Both the position numbers and the translations under genes were made by a program. From Pelomonas sp051857475 (GTDB lineage Bacteria > Pseudomonadota > Gammaproteobacteria > Burkholderiales > Burkholderiaceae_C), in assembly GCF_051857475.1 (NCBI RefSeq), contig NZ_JBPZGZ010000003.1, positions 62,001 through 126,000 of the forward strand: a stretch of DNA of 64,000 bases. Direction: 5' to 3'. Shown here piece by piece: positions 34,345 through 50,786 of the stretch. Position 1 is the stretch's first letter; each line of letters starts with the position of its first letter. The notes beneath the pieces are model-generated. The model ran no database searches. It was not told the origin of the DNA and was given only the letters and a program-made list of their open reading frames with translations.

Positions 34345-34856
34345 TAGCTAGCCATCGGCAGCTTGAGCCAACGCTGCAGCCGGGTGCGCAACGCGGCGAA
34401 GTCCAGCGGCTTGGTCAGGTGCTCGTCCATGCCGGCCTCGAGGCTGGCGGCGACGTCGGCGTCCAGCGCGTGGGCCGTCAACGCGAGGATGGGGAAGTTG
34501 GGCAGCTTGCCTTCGCGCTGCTGGGCGCGGATGCGGCGGGCGCATTCCAGGCCGTCCATGCCGGGCATCTGGATGTCCATCAGCACGAGGTCAGGTGCGG
34601 ATTCGGCGCAGGCGGCCAGGGCTTCGAGGCCGTTCTTGGCCAGGCGGGCCTGGACGCCCATCAGCGCAAGGAATTCGAGGGCGACAACCTGGTTGATGTG
34701 GTTGTCTTCGACCAGCAGGACCTGGGCTTGCCGTTGGCCCCGCGCGGCGCTGCCTTCGCCGGGTTCCGGCGCGTCAACGCCTGCACCGTCGGAAGCGGCA
34801 TTGAGCCACAGCGGAACCAGCATCTGTGCCGGCTCGGGCAACGTCGACTTGTCCAT
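34344..34856 (-). CDS. Stand-alone receiver-domain protein
   Basis: A 170-residue protein whose residues about 45-165 form a CheY-like receiver: VLLVEDNHINQVVALEFL, phospho-Asp in LVLMDIQMPGMDG, Thr in ILALTAHA and Lys in TKPLDF. This sequence style is that of C-terminal receivers of hybrid kinases. The first 45 residues are a short unstructured lead (QMLVPLWLNAASDG). ATG at 34856 is used. There is no output domain and no kinase gene next to it, so it may serve as a phosphate shuttle or have split from a hybrid kinase. The far C-terminus and stop are followed at once by repeat copy C. Confidence 0.82.
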   Translation of the reverse strand: MDKSTLPEPAQMLVPLWLNAASDGAGVDAPEPGEGSAARGQRQAQVLLVEDNHINQVVALEFLALMGVQARLAKNGLEALAACAESAPDLVLMDIQMPGMDGLECARRIRAQQREGKLPNFPILALTAHALDADVAASLEAGMDEHLTKPLDFAALRTRLQRWLKLPMAS

Positions 34857-35074
34857 CCCCAATGTCCTTGTGTCAGCTTGTTCTTATGAGACCCCGAGGG
34901 GCCGTGACCCATTGTTGCCTCAGCGAGCGCCGCAGCGCAACCGCATGCCCCACAAATGCGGTGAGTCTTGAGCCGCTCATGTCGCTTGAATCGACCGCTT
35001 GTCGTCGCGCGTGCTGACAGTTTTCGTCAACACGGCTACCTACACTGCTCGCCTTTGTCGTTTTGCCCCCCGCC

Positions 35075-40708
<5,634 letters not shown>

Positions 40709-40721
40709 GCCGGAGCGGCGC

Positions 40722-41114
40722 ATGAGTTCGTCTGAACGCCAGCCTTCTTCATGGCGCACGCGATGGCTCTCGTTCTGGCGCTCCCTGGCGCCTGTACAAG
40801 GTTCAGCCGAGGCGTTCCTGGTTCCGCTGGAGGACTCCCGGGTGGAGTTCCATTGGAAGGGGCGGTCGGTGCTGCTGGATCAGCGCCTTCGACTGGTCCT
40901 TCGCGAGGGCAGGGTCGTGGGCAGCTTCGACAAGGTCCTGTCGGTGGACGTCGAGCGGTCGATCGACGAGGACAGGCCGGACGAATGGACCGTGCTGCTG
41001 CGGATTTCCGAGGGCGTCAACGTCTACCTGGGAAGCACGAAGATCGATGTCGACGCGTCCATTGCCGCGGCAAAGATCGCAACCCTGGTCGGTGCTCAGG
41101 TCAGGTCGGTTTGA
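40722..41114 (+). CDS. Hypothetical protein (130 aa)
   Basis: A 130-residue protein I do not recognise. It begins with a basic, Trp-rich helix (SSWRTRWLSFWRSL) and then reads like a small beta-rich domain (VEFHWKGRSVLLDQRLRLVLREGRVVGSFDKVLSVDVERS) ending in a helix (IAAAKIATLVGAQV). No signal peptide or clear membrane segment is visible. GGAG lies six bases before the ATG and it starts 13 bases after the UvrA-like gene, so it is probably cotranscribed with it. Confidence 0.55.
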   Translation: MSSSERQPSSWRTRWLSFWRSLAPVQGSAEAFLVPLEDSRVEFHWKGRSVLLDQRLRLVLREGRVVGSFDKVLSVDVERSIDEDRPDEWTVLLRISEGVNVYLGSTKIDVDASIAAAKIATLVGAQVRSV

Positions 41115-41242
41115 GCGGGGCGCTTCCCGTTGCGAGCGGGAAGGCCCAGCTTCGGTTTTGCTGAAGCTTCATTGAGCCGCAGGCCTATTCCAGGCCTCGC
41201 CAGGGCCGCGCACACTGCGGCGTTCGATGGCTGGAGGTTGTG

Positions 41243-41626
41243 ATGGCGTTCCTGGTGGGTTGGGTGCTGGTCTTGCTGCTGTTGGCCCTGTGGTCGGGCC
41301 TGGTGGTGGCGATTCATTCCTTCCTCGCCGGCCTGCTGGCCCATGCGGGCCATGTCGGCACGGGAGGATGGAGCCTGCCGGACTCGCTCAGGGACTGGCT
41401 GCCCACCGTGGTGGCGGACTGGCTGGTGTCGACGGTCGAGACGCTGACGCCTCAGCTGCAAGCCCTCGTGGGTACGTTGCCGTGGCTGTCCAGCGGCGTC
41501 ACGGTGCTGGCCTGGGTGGTCTGGGTGCTGGGTGCGGTGGTGCTTCTGATCCTCGGCCTGGCCATCCATGTGGGCGTGGCACTGTGGCGCAAGTCGGTGC
41601 ACTCGGGCCAGCCGCTACCCCAGTAG
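41243..41626 (+). CDS. Small inner-membrane protein (127 aa)
   Basis: A 127-residue membrane protein of unknown function. Two clear hydrophobic helices are visible, MAFLVGWVLVLLLLALWSGL at the N-terminus and VTVLAWVVWVLGAVVLLILG near residues 87-108, joined by a 60-residue amphipathic loop. The ribosome binding site GGAGG five bases upstream fixes ATG at 41243. It lies between the UvrA-associated hypothetical gene and the PEP-CTERM gene, and no family is recognised. Confidence 0.6.
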   Translation: MAFLVGWVLVLLLLALWSGLVVAIHSFLAGLLAHAGHVGTGGWSLPDSLRDWLPTVVADWLVSTVETLTPQLQALVGTLPWLSSGVTVLAWVVWVLGAVVLLILGLAIHVGVALWRKSVHSGQPLPQ

Positions 41627-41731
41627 CGACGCGGATCGACCGTCGCGCTGTCGCCTGAATGCGGGATTGAGGGAGCGCCGTGCGCGCCGGTACAAACGCG
41701 CCCCATCGTCATCGCCCATCGAATCCTCACC

Positions 41732-42337
41732 ATGCGCCTTCGTTCCCCGCTTCTTTTGGCCACCGCCGCACTGTTGGCCAGCATGGGCAGCGCGCATGCC
41801 GCCGCGACCGATGAATGGGCTTCTTCCGTCCTCGGCTTTTCCACCCAGTGGGGCACGGGAACCTGGGCCGCTGCCCAGGCCCTGGGCGCACCCGATACCT
41901 TTGCCTATGGCGACATCGGCACTGCCTGGGCGGCCGCACCCAAGAACGGTTCGCTGGAATTCCTGTCCCTGGGCTTCGCCACGCCGACCTATTCGACCGG
42001 TGCGGTCGTCCGCGAGACCTATGGCAACGGCTTTGTCTACCAGGTCGATGCCATCGACGCGCAGGGTGGTCTGCACACCGTCTGGACCGGCACGGACACC
42101 AGCGTGGCGGGTGCACCGGTTGACTTCAGCCTCAGCTGGAACCAGACCGCCTTCAAGACGGTGGGCCTGAAGATCTACGTGAACGGCGACCACGATCTGA
42201 ACGCCTGGGAAGAGATCGATGCGGTCCGCTTGGTCGGCAACACGACGGCACCGGTGCCCGAGCCTTCGTCCTACGCGCTGCTGCTCGCGGGTGCAGGCCT
42301 GCTGGGCCTGGTGGCTCGCCGCCGTCAGCCGCGCTGA
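41732..42337 (+). CDS. PEP-CTERM sorting-signal protein
   Basis: A 201-residue exported protein. Residues 1-23 are a signal peptide ending SAHA. The C-terminus has the PEP-CTERM signal: VPEPSSYALLLAGAGLLGLVA and then the basic tail RRRQPR, recognised by exosortase (EpsH/XrtA) in bacteria that make exopolysaccharide. The body (WGTGTWAAAQALGAPDTFAYGDIGTAWAA ... FKTVGLKIYVNGDHDLNAWEEIDAVRLVG) resembles extracellular beta-sandwich domains of the discoidin-like type. The exosortase gene is not in the window. A strong terminator follows 19 bases downstream. Confidence 0.87.
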   Translation: MRLRSPLLLATAALLASMGSAHAAATDEWASSVLGFSTQWGTGTWAAAQALGAPDTFAYGDIGTAWAAAPKNGSLEFLSLGFATPTYSTGAVVRETYGNGFVYQVDAIDAQGGLHTVWTGTDTSVAGAPVDFSLSWNQTAFKTVGLKIYVNGDHDLNAWEEIDAVRLVGNTTAPVPEPSSYALLLAGAGLLGLVARRRQPR

Positions 42338-42356
42338 AGCGCCGGCGTGACCCGAC

Positions 42357-42381
42357 AAGGCCGGCATTTGCCGGCCTTTTT
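42357..42381 (+). terminator. Rho-independent terminator after the PEP-CTERM gene
   Basis: GGCCGGCA (42359-42366) pairs perfectly with TGCCGGCC (42369-42376) over a two-base loop and is followed by five T. AA precedes the stem and may serve the convergent gene whose stop lies at 42381, although the reverse T-run is short. Confidence 0.88.
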
Positions 42382-43274
42382 CATGGCGCGGGAAGCACGC
42401 CCTGCTTCTCGAAGAAGCCCAGCATCGCATCGCAGGCGGCGTTGATCAGCGCGGGCTGGTCGTAGAAGTCGATCTGGCCGATGGATGCCAGCCACAGGTC
42501 CCCGTGAGGCCCTCCGAGGCCGGCGATGAAGCGGCGCGCCAGCGATGGCGCCAACGCGTGCTCTGAGTGCACGACCAGGGCCGGTACGCGGATGCGCGGC
42601 GCGGCGCCGACGGCGTCGAAGCCAGCCGTGTGGAGCGTGGACTGCAGCGCATAGGCATTCACATAGCCGGGCACGGCGCCGCGCGGAGTGCCGTAGTACT
42701 CATAGGCCTCGCGCATGGGCATGCCCACGTCGCCGCCTTCAGGAGCAACGGCCGGGATGGTCGACGCTTCGCCGGTCTCTCGCCAGCGCGCGTCAGCGGC
42801 ACGGGCGCGCGCCAAGGCAGGTTCGGCGGCCTGCAGGCTTTGCGGCGAGGGGTTGCTGTAATAGCCCGCCACGCCGCCATAGGCCTGGAAATGGAGGTCG
42901 TCGGCCACGGCCCGGGCCATATAACCGGCACCGGCGCAAACGCCGATGCCCAGCAGCGGCAGGCGGGCCAGTCCCGGGGTGTCGCGCAGGGCGGCAGCGG
43001 CGGCGCTGACCTCCTCGGCCTTGGCGACCGGGTTCTCGACCTGACGCGGCTGGCCGCCGCTTTCGCCAAAGCCGCGATGGTCGAAGGCCAGTGCCGCGAT
43101 GCCGCGTTCGGCCAGGGCTCGGGCATAGGCGCCGGCAGCCTGTTCCTTGACGCTGGTCAGCGGGCCGGTCAGCACGGCCATGGCGCGTGGGGCGCCGACA
43201 ACCGGAAGATGCAGCAGGCCCGCCAGGGTCGTGCCGTCGAGTTCGAAACGAAAGGGCTGGGTCTGGATGGCCAT
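42381..43274 (-). CDS. Alpha/beta hydrolase with cysteine nucleophile
   Basis: A 297-residue cytosolic alpha/beta hydrolase like YcjY and dienelactone-hydrolase-type proteins. TGPLTSVKEQAAGAYARALAERGIAALAFDHRGFGESGG is the typical N-terminal part. The nucleophile elbow reads GIGVCAGAGY, so Cys replaces the usual Ser, as in dienelactone hydrolase. The acid is likely in VVHSEHAL and the base His is not obvious near the C-terminus (GQIDFYDQP has none). AGGA six to seven bases before the ATG at 43274 sets the start. The substrate is unknown. Confidence 0.8.
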   Translation of the reverse strand: MAIQTQPFRFELDGTTLAGLLHLPVVGAPRAMAVLTGPLTSVKEQAAGAYARALAERGIAALAFDHRGFGESGGQPRQVENPVAKAEEVSAAAAALRDTPGLARLPLLGIGVCAGAGYMARAVADDLHFQAYGGVAGYYSNPSPQSLQAAEPALARARAADARWRETGEASTIPAVAPEGGDVGMPMREAYEYYGTPRGAVPGYVNAYALQSTLHTAGFDAVGAAPRIRVPALVVHSEHALAPSLARRFIAGLGGPHGDLWLASIGQIDFYDQPALINAACDAMLGFFEKQGVLPAP

Positions 43275-43415
43275 CGAATTCCTCTGTCGGGCTGATCGTT
43301 GCAAGAGGCAGCCAACAGTAAATGTCTGCCGTGACGAATGGGCAGGTGCGGTCCCTTCCCTAAAATTCGCCGCCCCTAACCCTAGGGGTGAGCTTGCGGG
43401 TGCTGCGGCAATCGA

Positions 43416-43442
43416 CCCATTGCCATAGCGCCAACAGGCCCT
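43416..43442. repeat. Short interspersed motif related to the 56.3-kb inverted repeat
   Basis: The segment CCCATTGCCATAGCGCCAAC, followed by AGGCCCT, closely matches one arm of the large inverted repeat at 56257-56427, where the same order CCCAyTGCCrT-GCGTTA-CAGGCCCTA occurs. It lies 16 bases upstream of the S9 peptidase start, so it would be part of the leader. Confidence 0.55.
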
Positions 43443-43458
43443 CATTCAGGAGACCCCC

Positions 43459-46125
43459 TTGAAGCCCGTGACCTTCGCTGCCCTGGGCAGTCTGGCCCTC
43501 GCCTTGACCCTGTCGGCCGCAGCCCCCCTGCAGGCCCAGACGCCGTCGGCCGCAGCCGTTCCCAGCCTCGAGCAGATCTTCCGCGCCGAGCCCTATCGCG
43601 GCGAGAACGCCAAGGACGCCGCCTTCAGTCGCAGCGGCCGCTACCTGGCCTATCTGTGGAGCCCCTTCGGCGAGCCGGGCACCGACCTCTGGGTGCATGA
43701 CACCAAGACGGGCAAGACGACGCGCATCACCTCGCCCCAGGTCATGGCCGCCTTCGACTCGCCCGAGGACCTGGAGCGCTTCGACAGGAAGCTCAAGCAG
43801 CGCAACGACGAATTCGCCGAGCGCCAGGCCCGCGAGGTGGCGCAGCAGGCCTATCTGCGCGGCGAGAAGGTCGACCTGTCGCAGTGGGAGAACGCCCAGC
43901 TCGCCATCCTGAAGAAGGAACTGGCCGAGAAGAAGGCCAAGGACGACGCCCAGAAGGCCGCCGACAAGGCCGATGCCGAGGCCGAGAAGCAGGCCATGGC
44001 CGCGCTGGCCGCCAGGCGCGCCGGCAAGCCGGTGCCGGCCGCTGCACCCGCGTCAGCCGCCTCCACCGCCGACAAGAAGGACGACAAGGAGAAGGAAACC
44101 TGGGAGCTGCGCGACGAGCTGAAGAAGAAGCTGGCCCGCGACAAGCTCAAGCCCAGCGACCTCTACCCCGGTGCGGCCCAGTTCGTCTGGGCCCACAAGG
44201 TCGACGAGCTGGTCTTCCAGTACCGCGGTGGCCTCTACCGCTGGAAGGCCGACGAAAAGGCGCCGACGCCGCTGATCGCCACCCAGCGCGACCTGAAGCT
44301 GGTGGCCTACACCGGCGACGACGGCGGCGCGCTTTTCACCGACGACACCCGCGTGCTGCGCACCAGCTTCAAGCAGGCCGGCATCCAGGTCGTCAACCGC
44401 GAACTCATCCACGGTGACGACGAGCAGCAGAAGAAATACAAGATCGACCAGACCGTCGTCAGCGAGGATGGCCGCTGGATGTCGCTCGTGGCCAAGGCGC
44501 CGCTGAAGACGGCCGACGACAAGCCGGCCCCGCCCGGCCGCCAGGTCGAGATCATGAATTACAGCGAGCGCTGGGCCACGGCCAAGAAGGTCAACCGCGA
44601 GGTGTCGGACGACAAGCGCAGCGAGAAGCCGCTGGCGCTGTACATCCGCCAGGTGCCGATGGGCGACACCGCGCCGCGCAAGCAGGCCGATCCGGTGTTC
44701 ACCAACGCAGGCGGCGACGTCTGGTTCGAGATGAGCGACGTGGCCTGGGCCCGCGATGGCAGCCGCTATGCCTTCACGACCTGGGAGCGCGACAAGGAGC
44801 TGCTGCGCGTGTATCTGGGCAACGCCGACGAGAGCGCCAAGCCCGAGATGGTGCTGGAGCGCCGCGGCGATGTCGGCCACGAGGTCGTCAATGTCCTCAA
44901 GCCCCGCTTCACGCCCGACGCCAGGACCCTGGTGCTGACGCTGGACGAAGGCGGCTGGCGCCAGCCCTATGCCATCGACGTGGCGAGCAAGGCCCTGCGT
45001 CCGCTGGTCAAGGGCGAGTTCGAGGCCAACCAGGTGGTCGGCTTCACGGCCGACAGCAAGGCCATGTTCGTGCTGGCCAACCAGGGTGACACGGCGGCCA
45101 TGAATGTGCTGCGCGTCGACCTGGCCAGCGGCGCGACGCAAGCCCTGGGTGGCGCGGGCGAATACCACCGCGCGGCGACCTCGTCCGAAGACGGCCGCTG
45201 GGTGGCCGCCAATGCCGGCAACTGGGCCCAGCGCCCCGAGCTCAAGCTGCTGGCCGCCGACGGCAAGACGGCGCCGAAGACGCTGACCGACAGCAGCGAC
45301 AAGGCCCTGGCCCAGCTCAAGCTGCTGCAGCCCGAGCGCTTCAATTACGCCAACCGCCATGGCGACCGCATCGAGGCCTATGTCTTCAAGCCCGCCGGCT
45401 GGAAGGCCAGCGACAAGCGCCCGGCCATCGTCTATGTCTATGGCGGCCCGCTGAATGACCGCCACATCGTCGAGGTCGACAGCTTCCAGAACACGGCCTA
45501 TCTGTTCGGCCAGTACATGGCTGCGAAGTACGGCTATGTGACCGTCGCCGTGGACCCGCGCGGCCACAGCAACTACGGCCGCAAGTTCTCCGATGCCAAC
45601 TGGGAACGCGCCGGCGAGCCCCAGGCCGAGGACCTGGAAGACCTGGCCAAGCTGCTGCCCGCGCAATACGGCGTGGACGCCCGCCGCATCGGCCTGAACG
45701 GCTGGAGCTTCGGCGGCTTCCAGACCCAGTACACGATGTACACGCGGCCCGACGTCTTCGCCGCCGGCATCGCCGGTGCCGGCCCGACGGAATGGGAGAA
45801 CTACAACAGCTGGTACAGCGGCCGCACCATCGGCAAGGCGACGGATCGGACCAAGCCGGTGCTGCGCAAATACTCGCTGTTGCCGCTGGCCAAAGGGCTC
45901 AAGCATCCGCTGCTGCTGGTGCACGGCATGCAGGACCCCAATGTGCTCTACCAGGACACAGTCAACGTCTACCGCGAGCTGCTGGATTCGGGCAAGGATG
46001 CGCTGGTGGAGCTTTACCTCGACCCGGACGGCGTGCACGCCCTGGGCGGCGTCGTGAAGCCGGCCGGCTGGCACCGCAAGTACGAGGCCTTCTGGCTGCG
46101 CAACCTGGGGCGAGCCGCGCCTTGA
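43459..46125 (+). CDS. S9-family prolyl-oligopeptidase-like peptidase, exported
   Basis: An 888-residue serine peptidase with a signal peptide ending APLQAQ (residue 27). A beta-propeller fills about residues 35-610, interrupted at about 115-235 by a long, highly charged coiled coil (ILKKELAEKKAKDDAQKAADKADAEAEKQ). The catalytic alpha/beta-hydrolase domain (about 620-888) has YVYGGPLND, the nucleophile elbow GWSFGG, catalytic Asp in HGMQDPNV and His in DGVHALGG. Such enzymes cut short peptides, usually after proline or Ala. It is followed at once by the convergent haloperoxidase-like gene. The coiled-coil insert is unusual and could give self-association or restrict access to the pore. Confidence 0.88.
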   Translation: MKPVTFAALGSLALALTLSAAAPLQAQTPSAAAVPSLEQIFRAEPYRGENAKDAAFSRSGRYLAYLWSPFGEPGTDLWVHDTKTGKTTRITSPQVMAAFDSPEDLERFDRKLKQRNDEFAERQAREVAQQAYLRGEKVDLSQWENAQLAILKKELAEKKAKDDAQKAADKADAEAEKQAMAALAARRAGKPVPAAAPASAASTADKKDDKEKETWELRDELKKKLARDKLKPSDLYPGAAQFVWAHKVDELVFQYRGGLYRWKADEKAPTPLIATQRDLKLVAYTGDDGGALFTDDTRVLRTSFKQAGIQVVNRELIHGDDEQQKKYKIDQTVVSEDGRWMSLVAKAPLKTADDKPAPPGRQVEIMNYSERWATAKKVNREVSDDKRSEKPLALYIRQVPMGDTAPRKQADPVFTNAGGDVWFEMSDVAWARDGSRYAFTTWERDKELLRVYLGNADESAKPEMVLERRGDVGHEVVNVLKPRFTPDARTLVLTLDEGGWRQPYAIDVASKALRPLVKGEFEANQVVGFTADSKAMFVLANQGDTAAMNVLRVDLASGATQALGGAGEYHRAATSSEDGRWVAANAGNWAQRPELKLLAADGKTAPKTLTDSSDKALAQLKLLQPERFNYANRHGDRIEAYVFKPAGWKASDKRPAIVYVYGGPLNDRHIVEVDSFQNTAYLFGQYMAAKYGYVTVAVDPRGHSNYGRKFSDANWERAGEPQAEDLEDLAKLLPAQYGVDARRIGLNGWSFGGFQTQYTMYTRPDVFAAGIAGAGPTEWENYNSWYSGRTIGKATDRTKPVLRKYSLLPLAKGLKHPLLLVHGMQDPNVLYQDTVNVYRELLDSGKDALVELYLDPDGVHALGGVVKPAGWHRKYEAFWLRNLGRAAP

Positions 46126-46132
46126 GCTGACC

Positions 46133-47332
46133 TCAGGGCAGGGGGCGCAGTTGCGTCGCGAGCACTTCCTCGGCGACCTTCTGGCCCAGGCGGTAGCCCA
46201 CGTCGATCGAGTTGCGGAAGTGCACGCCGCTCCAGACGCGTGAATTGGCCAGCTCCTGGCCCATGGCCTCGGGCGTGGCCCAGCTGCGCGTCATCGCCAG
46301 CGTTGAATTGACCCACACCAGCGGCGCCTGGCTGTTGCCGCGGAAGGCGGCCAGCAGGGTTTGCAGGTTGCCGCCGCCCACAGCGCCGCCCGAGGGGTAG
46401 TCGCTGTTGGGCGGTGTGTGGATCAGCGGCTCCCAGGCCGCATCGAGCAGCTTGGCATCGGCAAAGGCGCCTCGCAGCGCGTTGTAGGGCCGCCAGTGTC
46501 GGTATTTGGTCTTGAGCCCGACATAGACGATGCGCGAGTCCAGGTCGGCCATGTCCATCAAGGCCAGCATGCGGGCGAACTCCAGCGGCGTGGCCTTGAG
46601 GTGTTCGGCCAGGGCCTTGAGCATCGCCACCGCGTCTTCACCCTCGCCGGAATTCCAGAACAGCGCGATGACCGACTGCTCGCCGGTGCGCTGCGTGCTG
46701 ACGCGGCCACCCACGGCCTTGACCTCGGCCAGGTCGCGCAGCGCGATGGCGCTGCCGACGGCCGGCGGCGGGCCGGGGTCGTAGGCCGCCACGTCCTTGA
46801 TGCCGAAGGGCTTGAGCCTGGCCAGGCCAACGCCCGACTCCTGCTTGTACTCTGGCGTCAACACGTGGATGCCAGGTGCCGCGTCAACCTTGGGCGGCTC
46901 GACGCGGGCATAGCTGTCGTCGGCGCGCAGGGCCAGCAGGGCCAGGGCGACACGCCGGCCCAGGGCCACGCCCCTGGCGCGGGCGCTGGCATCGGTGGCG
47001 GCCTTCAGCGAGGCCTCGTAGGTCTTGTCCAGCAGGGCCTGGTCGGCCCCCGGCACGCTGCCGAGCACGACGCGGGCGGCCGAGGCGACCGCGGCATCGG
47101 GCGAGGCGTCCGGCACCGGGGCCGGCGCTGGACCATAGGCCTGGTAGCGCGGCGTGATGGCGTTCAGCGCATTGAACATGGCCAGGTCGGTCAGCAGCGT
47201 GGCCGGCTGCACTTGGCCGCGGGGCGACTTCAGAAGCACCTTGGGCGTGGCCTCAGCCCAGTCGCTGACGACATCGGCCCGGGCCGGCCCGAGCAGCAGA
47301 GCCGACAACAGCAATGCACAGGCTTTGAGCAT
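46133..47332 (-). CDS. Vanadium-haloperoxidase/PAP2-like protein, exported, atypical active site
   Basis: A 399-residue protein with a signal peptide (MLKACALLLSALLLGPARA). Family motifs are KYRHWRPYNALRG (Lys/Arg-Pro motif), PPNSDYPSGGAVGGG where members normally read PSGH, and SRVWSGVHFRNSIDVGYRLG (SRxxxGxHxxxD). The histidine of PSGH is replaced by glycine, so normal haloperoxidase or phosphatase chemistry may be changed or lost, while the vanadate/phosphate-binding residues remain. The start at 47332 has GGAGG upstream; the frame remains open beyond it only inside the next gene. It converges on the S9 peptidase gene with 7 bases between. Confidence 0.82.
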   Translation of the reverse strand: MLKACALLLSALLLGPARADVVSDWAEATPKVLLKSPRGQVQPATLLTDLAMFNALNAITPRYQAYGPAPAPVPDASPDAAVASAARVVLGSVPGADQALLDKTYEASLKAATDASARARGVALGRRVALALLALRADDSYARVEPPKVDAAPGIHVLTPEYKQESGVGLARLKPFGIKDVAAYDPGPPPAVGSAIALRDLAEVKAVGGRVSTQRTGEQSVIALFWNSGEGEDAVAMLKALAEHLKATPLEFARMLALMDMADLDSRIVYVGLKTKYRHWRPYNALRGAFADAKLLDAAWEPLIHTPPNSDYPSGGAVGGGNLQTLLAAFRGNSQAPLVWVNSTLAMTRSWATPEAMGQELANSRVWSGVHFRNSIDVGYRLGQKVAEEVLATQLRPLP

Positions 47333-47397
47333 GGCCTTCCTCCCGAAGCGGCAAAGCGGCGACGCTACGCCGCATGCGCCGCGCGCGCAATGCCGTA

Positions 47398-50205
<2,808 letters not shown>

Positions 50206-50207
50206 CG

Positions 50208-50747
50208 TCAGCGGAGCAGCGCCAGCAGCAGGATGCGCGCCTTCTCCCAGTCGCGCCTGACGGTGCGCTCGGTCAGGCCCAGGGTCTCGCCGATCTCGGC
50301 CTCGGTGTAGCCGCCGAAGTAGCGCATCTCGACGACCTGCGCCAGGCGCGGCTCGGCGGCCTGCAGCGCGTCCAGGGCCTCGTGCACGCGCAGCACCTCG
50401 TCGGCGTCGGAGGGCAGGTCGAGCTCGACGCGGGTGTCCAGCGTCAGTGCCTCGCCGGCGCGCGGACGGCGCAGCGTGTCGACGATGAACTCGCGCATGA
50501 CGCGGGCCGCATAGGCGAAGAACTCGCGCTGGCTCTGGGGCTGCAGCCGGGCGCTGCGGGCCAGGCGCAGATAGCTCTCGTGCACCAGCTGGGTGGTGTG
50601 CAGGCCGCCGGCGTGCGCGCCGGCGTCGCGCAGGCGAGCGCTGGCCAGCTCGCGCAACGCCGGATAGGCGGTAGCGAACAAGGCGTCCCGGGCGCCGGCA
50701 TCACCGGCGTTGACGCGTGAGATCAGTGCATCAACATCGTCCTGCAT
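50208..50747 (-). CDS. ECF sigma factor of the kinase-linked type (Sig-70 X6)
   Basis: A 179-residue sigma factor. Region 2 is LHTTQLVHESYLRLARSARLQPQSQREFFAYAARVMREFIVDTLRR and region 4 is VEMRYFGGYTEAEIGETLGLTERTVRRDWEKARILL. The motif TTQLVHESYLRL is typical of ECF factors encoded beside Ser/Thr kinases, in which no classical anti-sigma exists and activity depends on phosphorylation. The start is the Met at 50747. The gene is two bases upstream of the kinase gene and divergent from the histidine kinase at 50787, from which it is separated by only 39 bases. Confidence 0.9.
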   Translation of the reverse strand: MQDDVDALISRVNAGDAGARDALFATAYPALRELASARLRDAGAHAGGLHTTQLVHESYLRLARSARLQPQSQREFFAYAARVMREFIVDTLRRPRAGEALTLDTRVELDLPSDADEVLRVHEALDALQAAEPRLAQVVEMRYFGGYTEAEIGETLGLTERTVRRDWEKARILLLALLR

Positions 50748-50786
50748 GACGCCATCTTGCCGCACACCTGCCCTAAGCTGTCGACC

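Noticed and set aside
34857..35074. A LexA/SOS box before the UvrA-like gene
   Set aside because: No CTGT-N8-ACAG-type palindrome was found by eye in the 218-bp region.
44053..46074. A 673-codon minus-strand frame opposite the S9 peptidase
   Set aside because: The opposite strand has the full catalytic triad and signal peptide, and the minus frame has a low-complexity composition.
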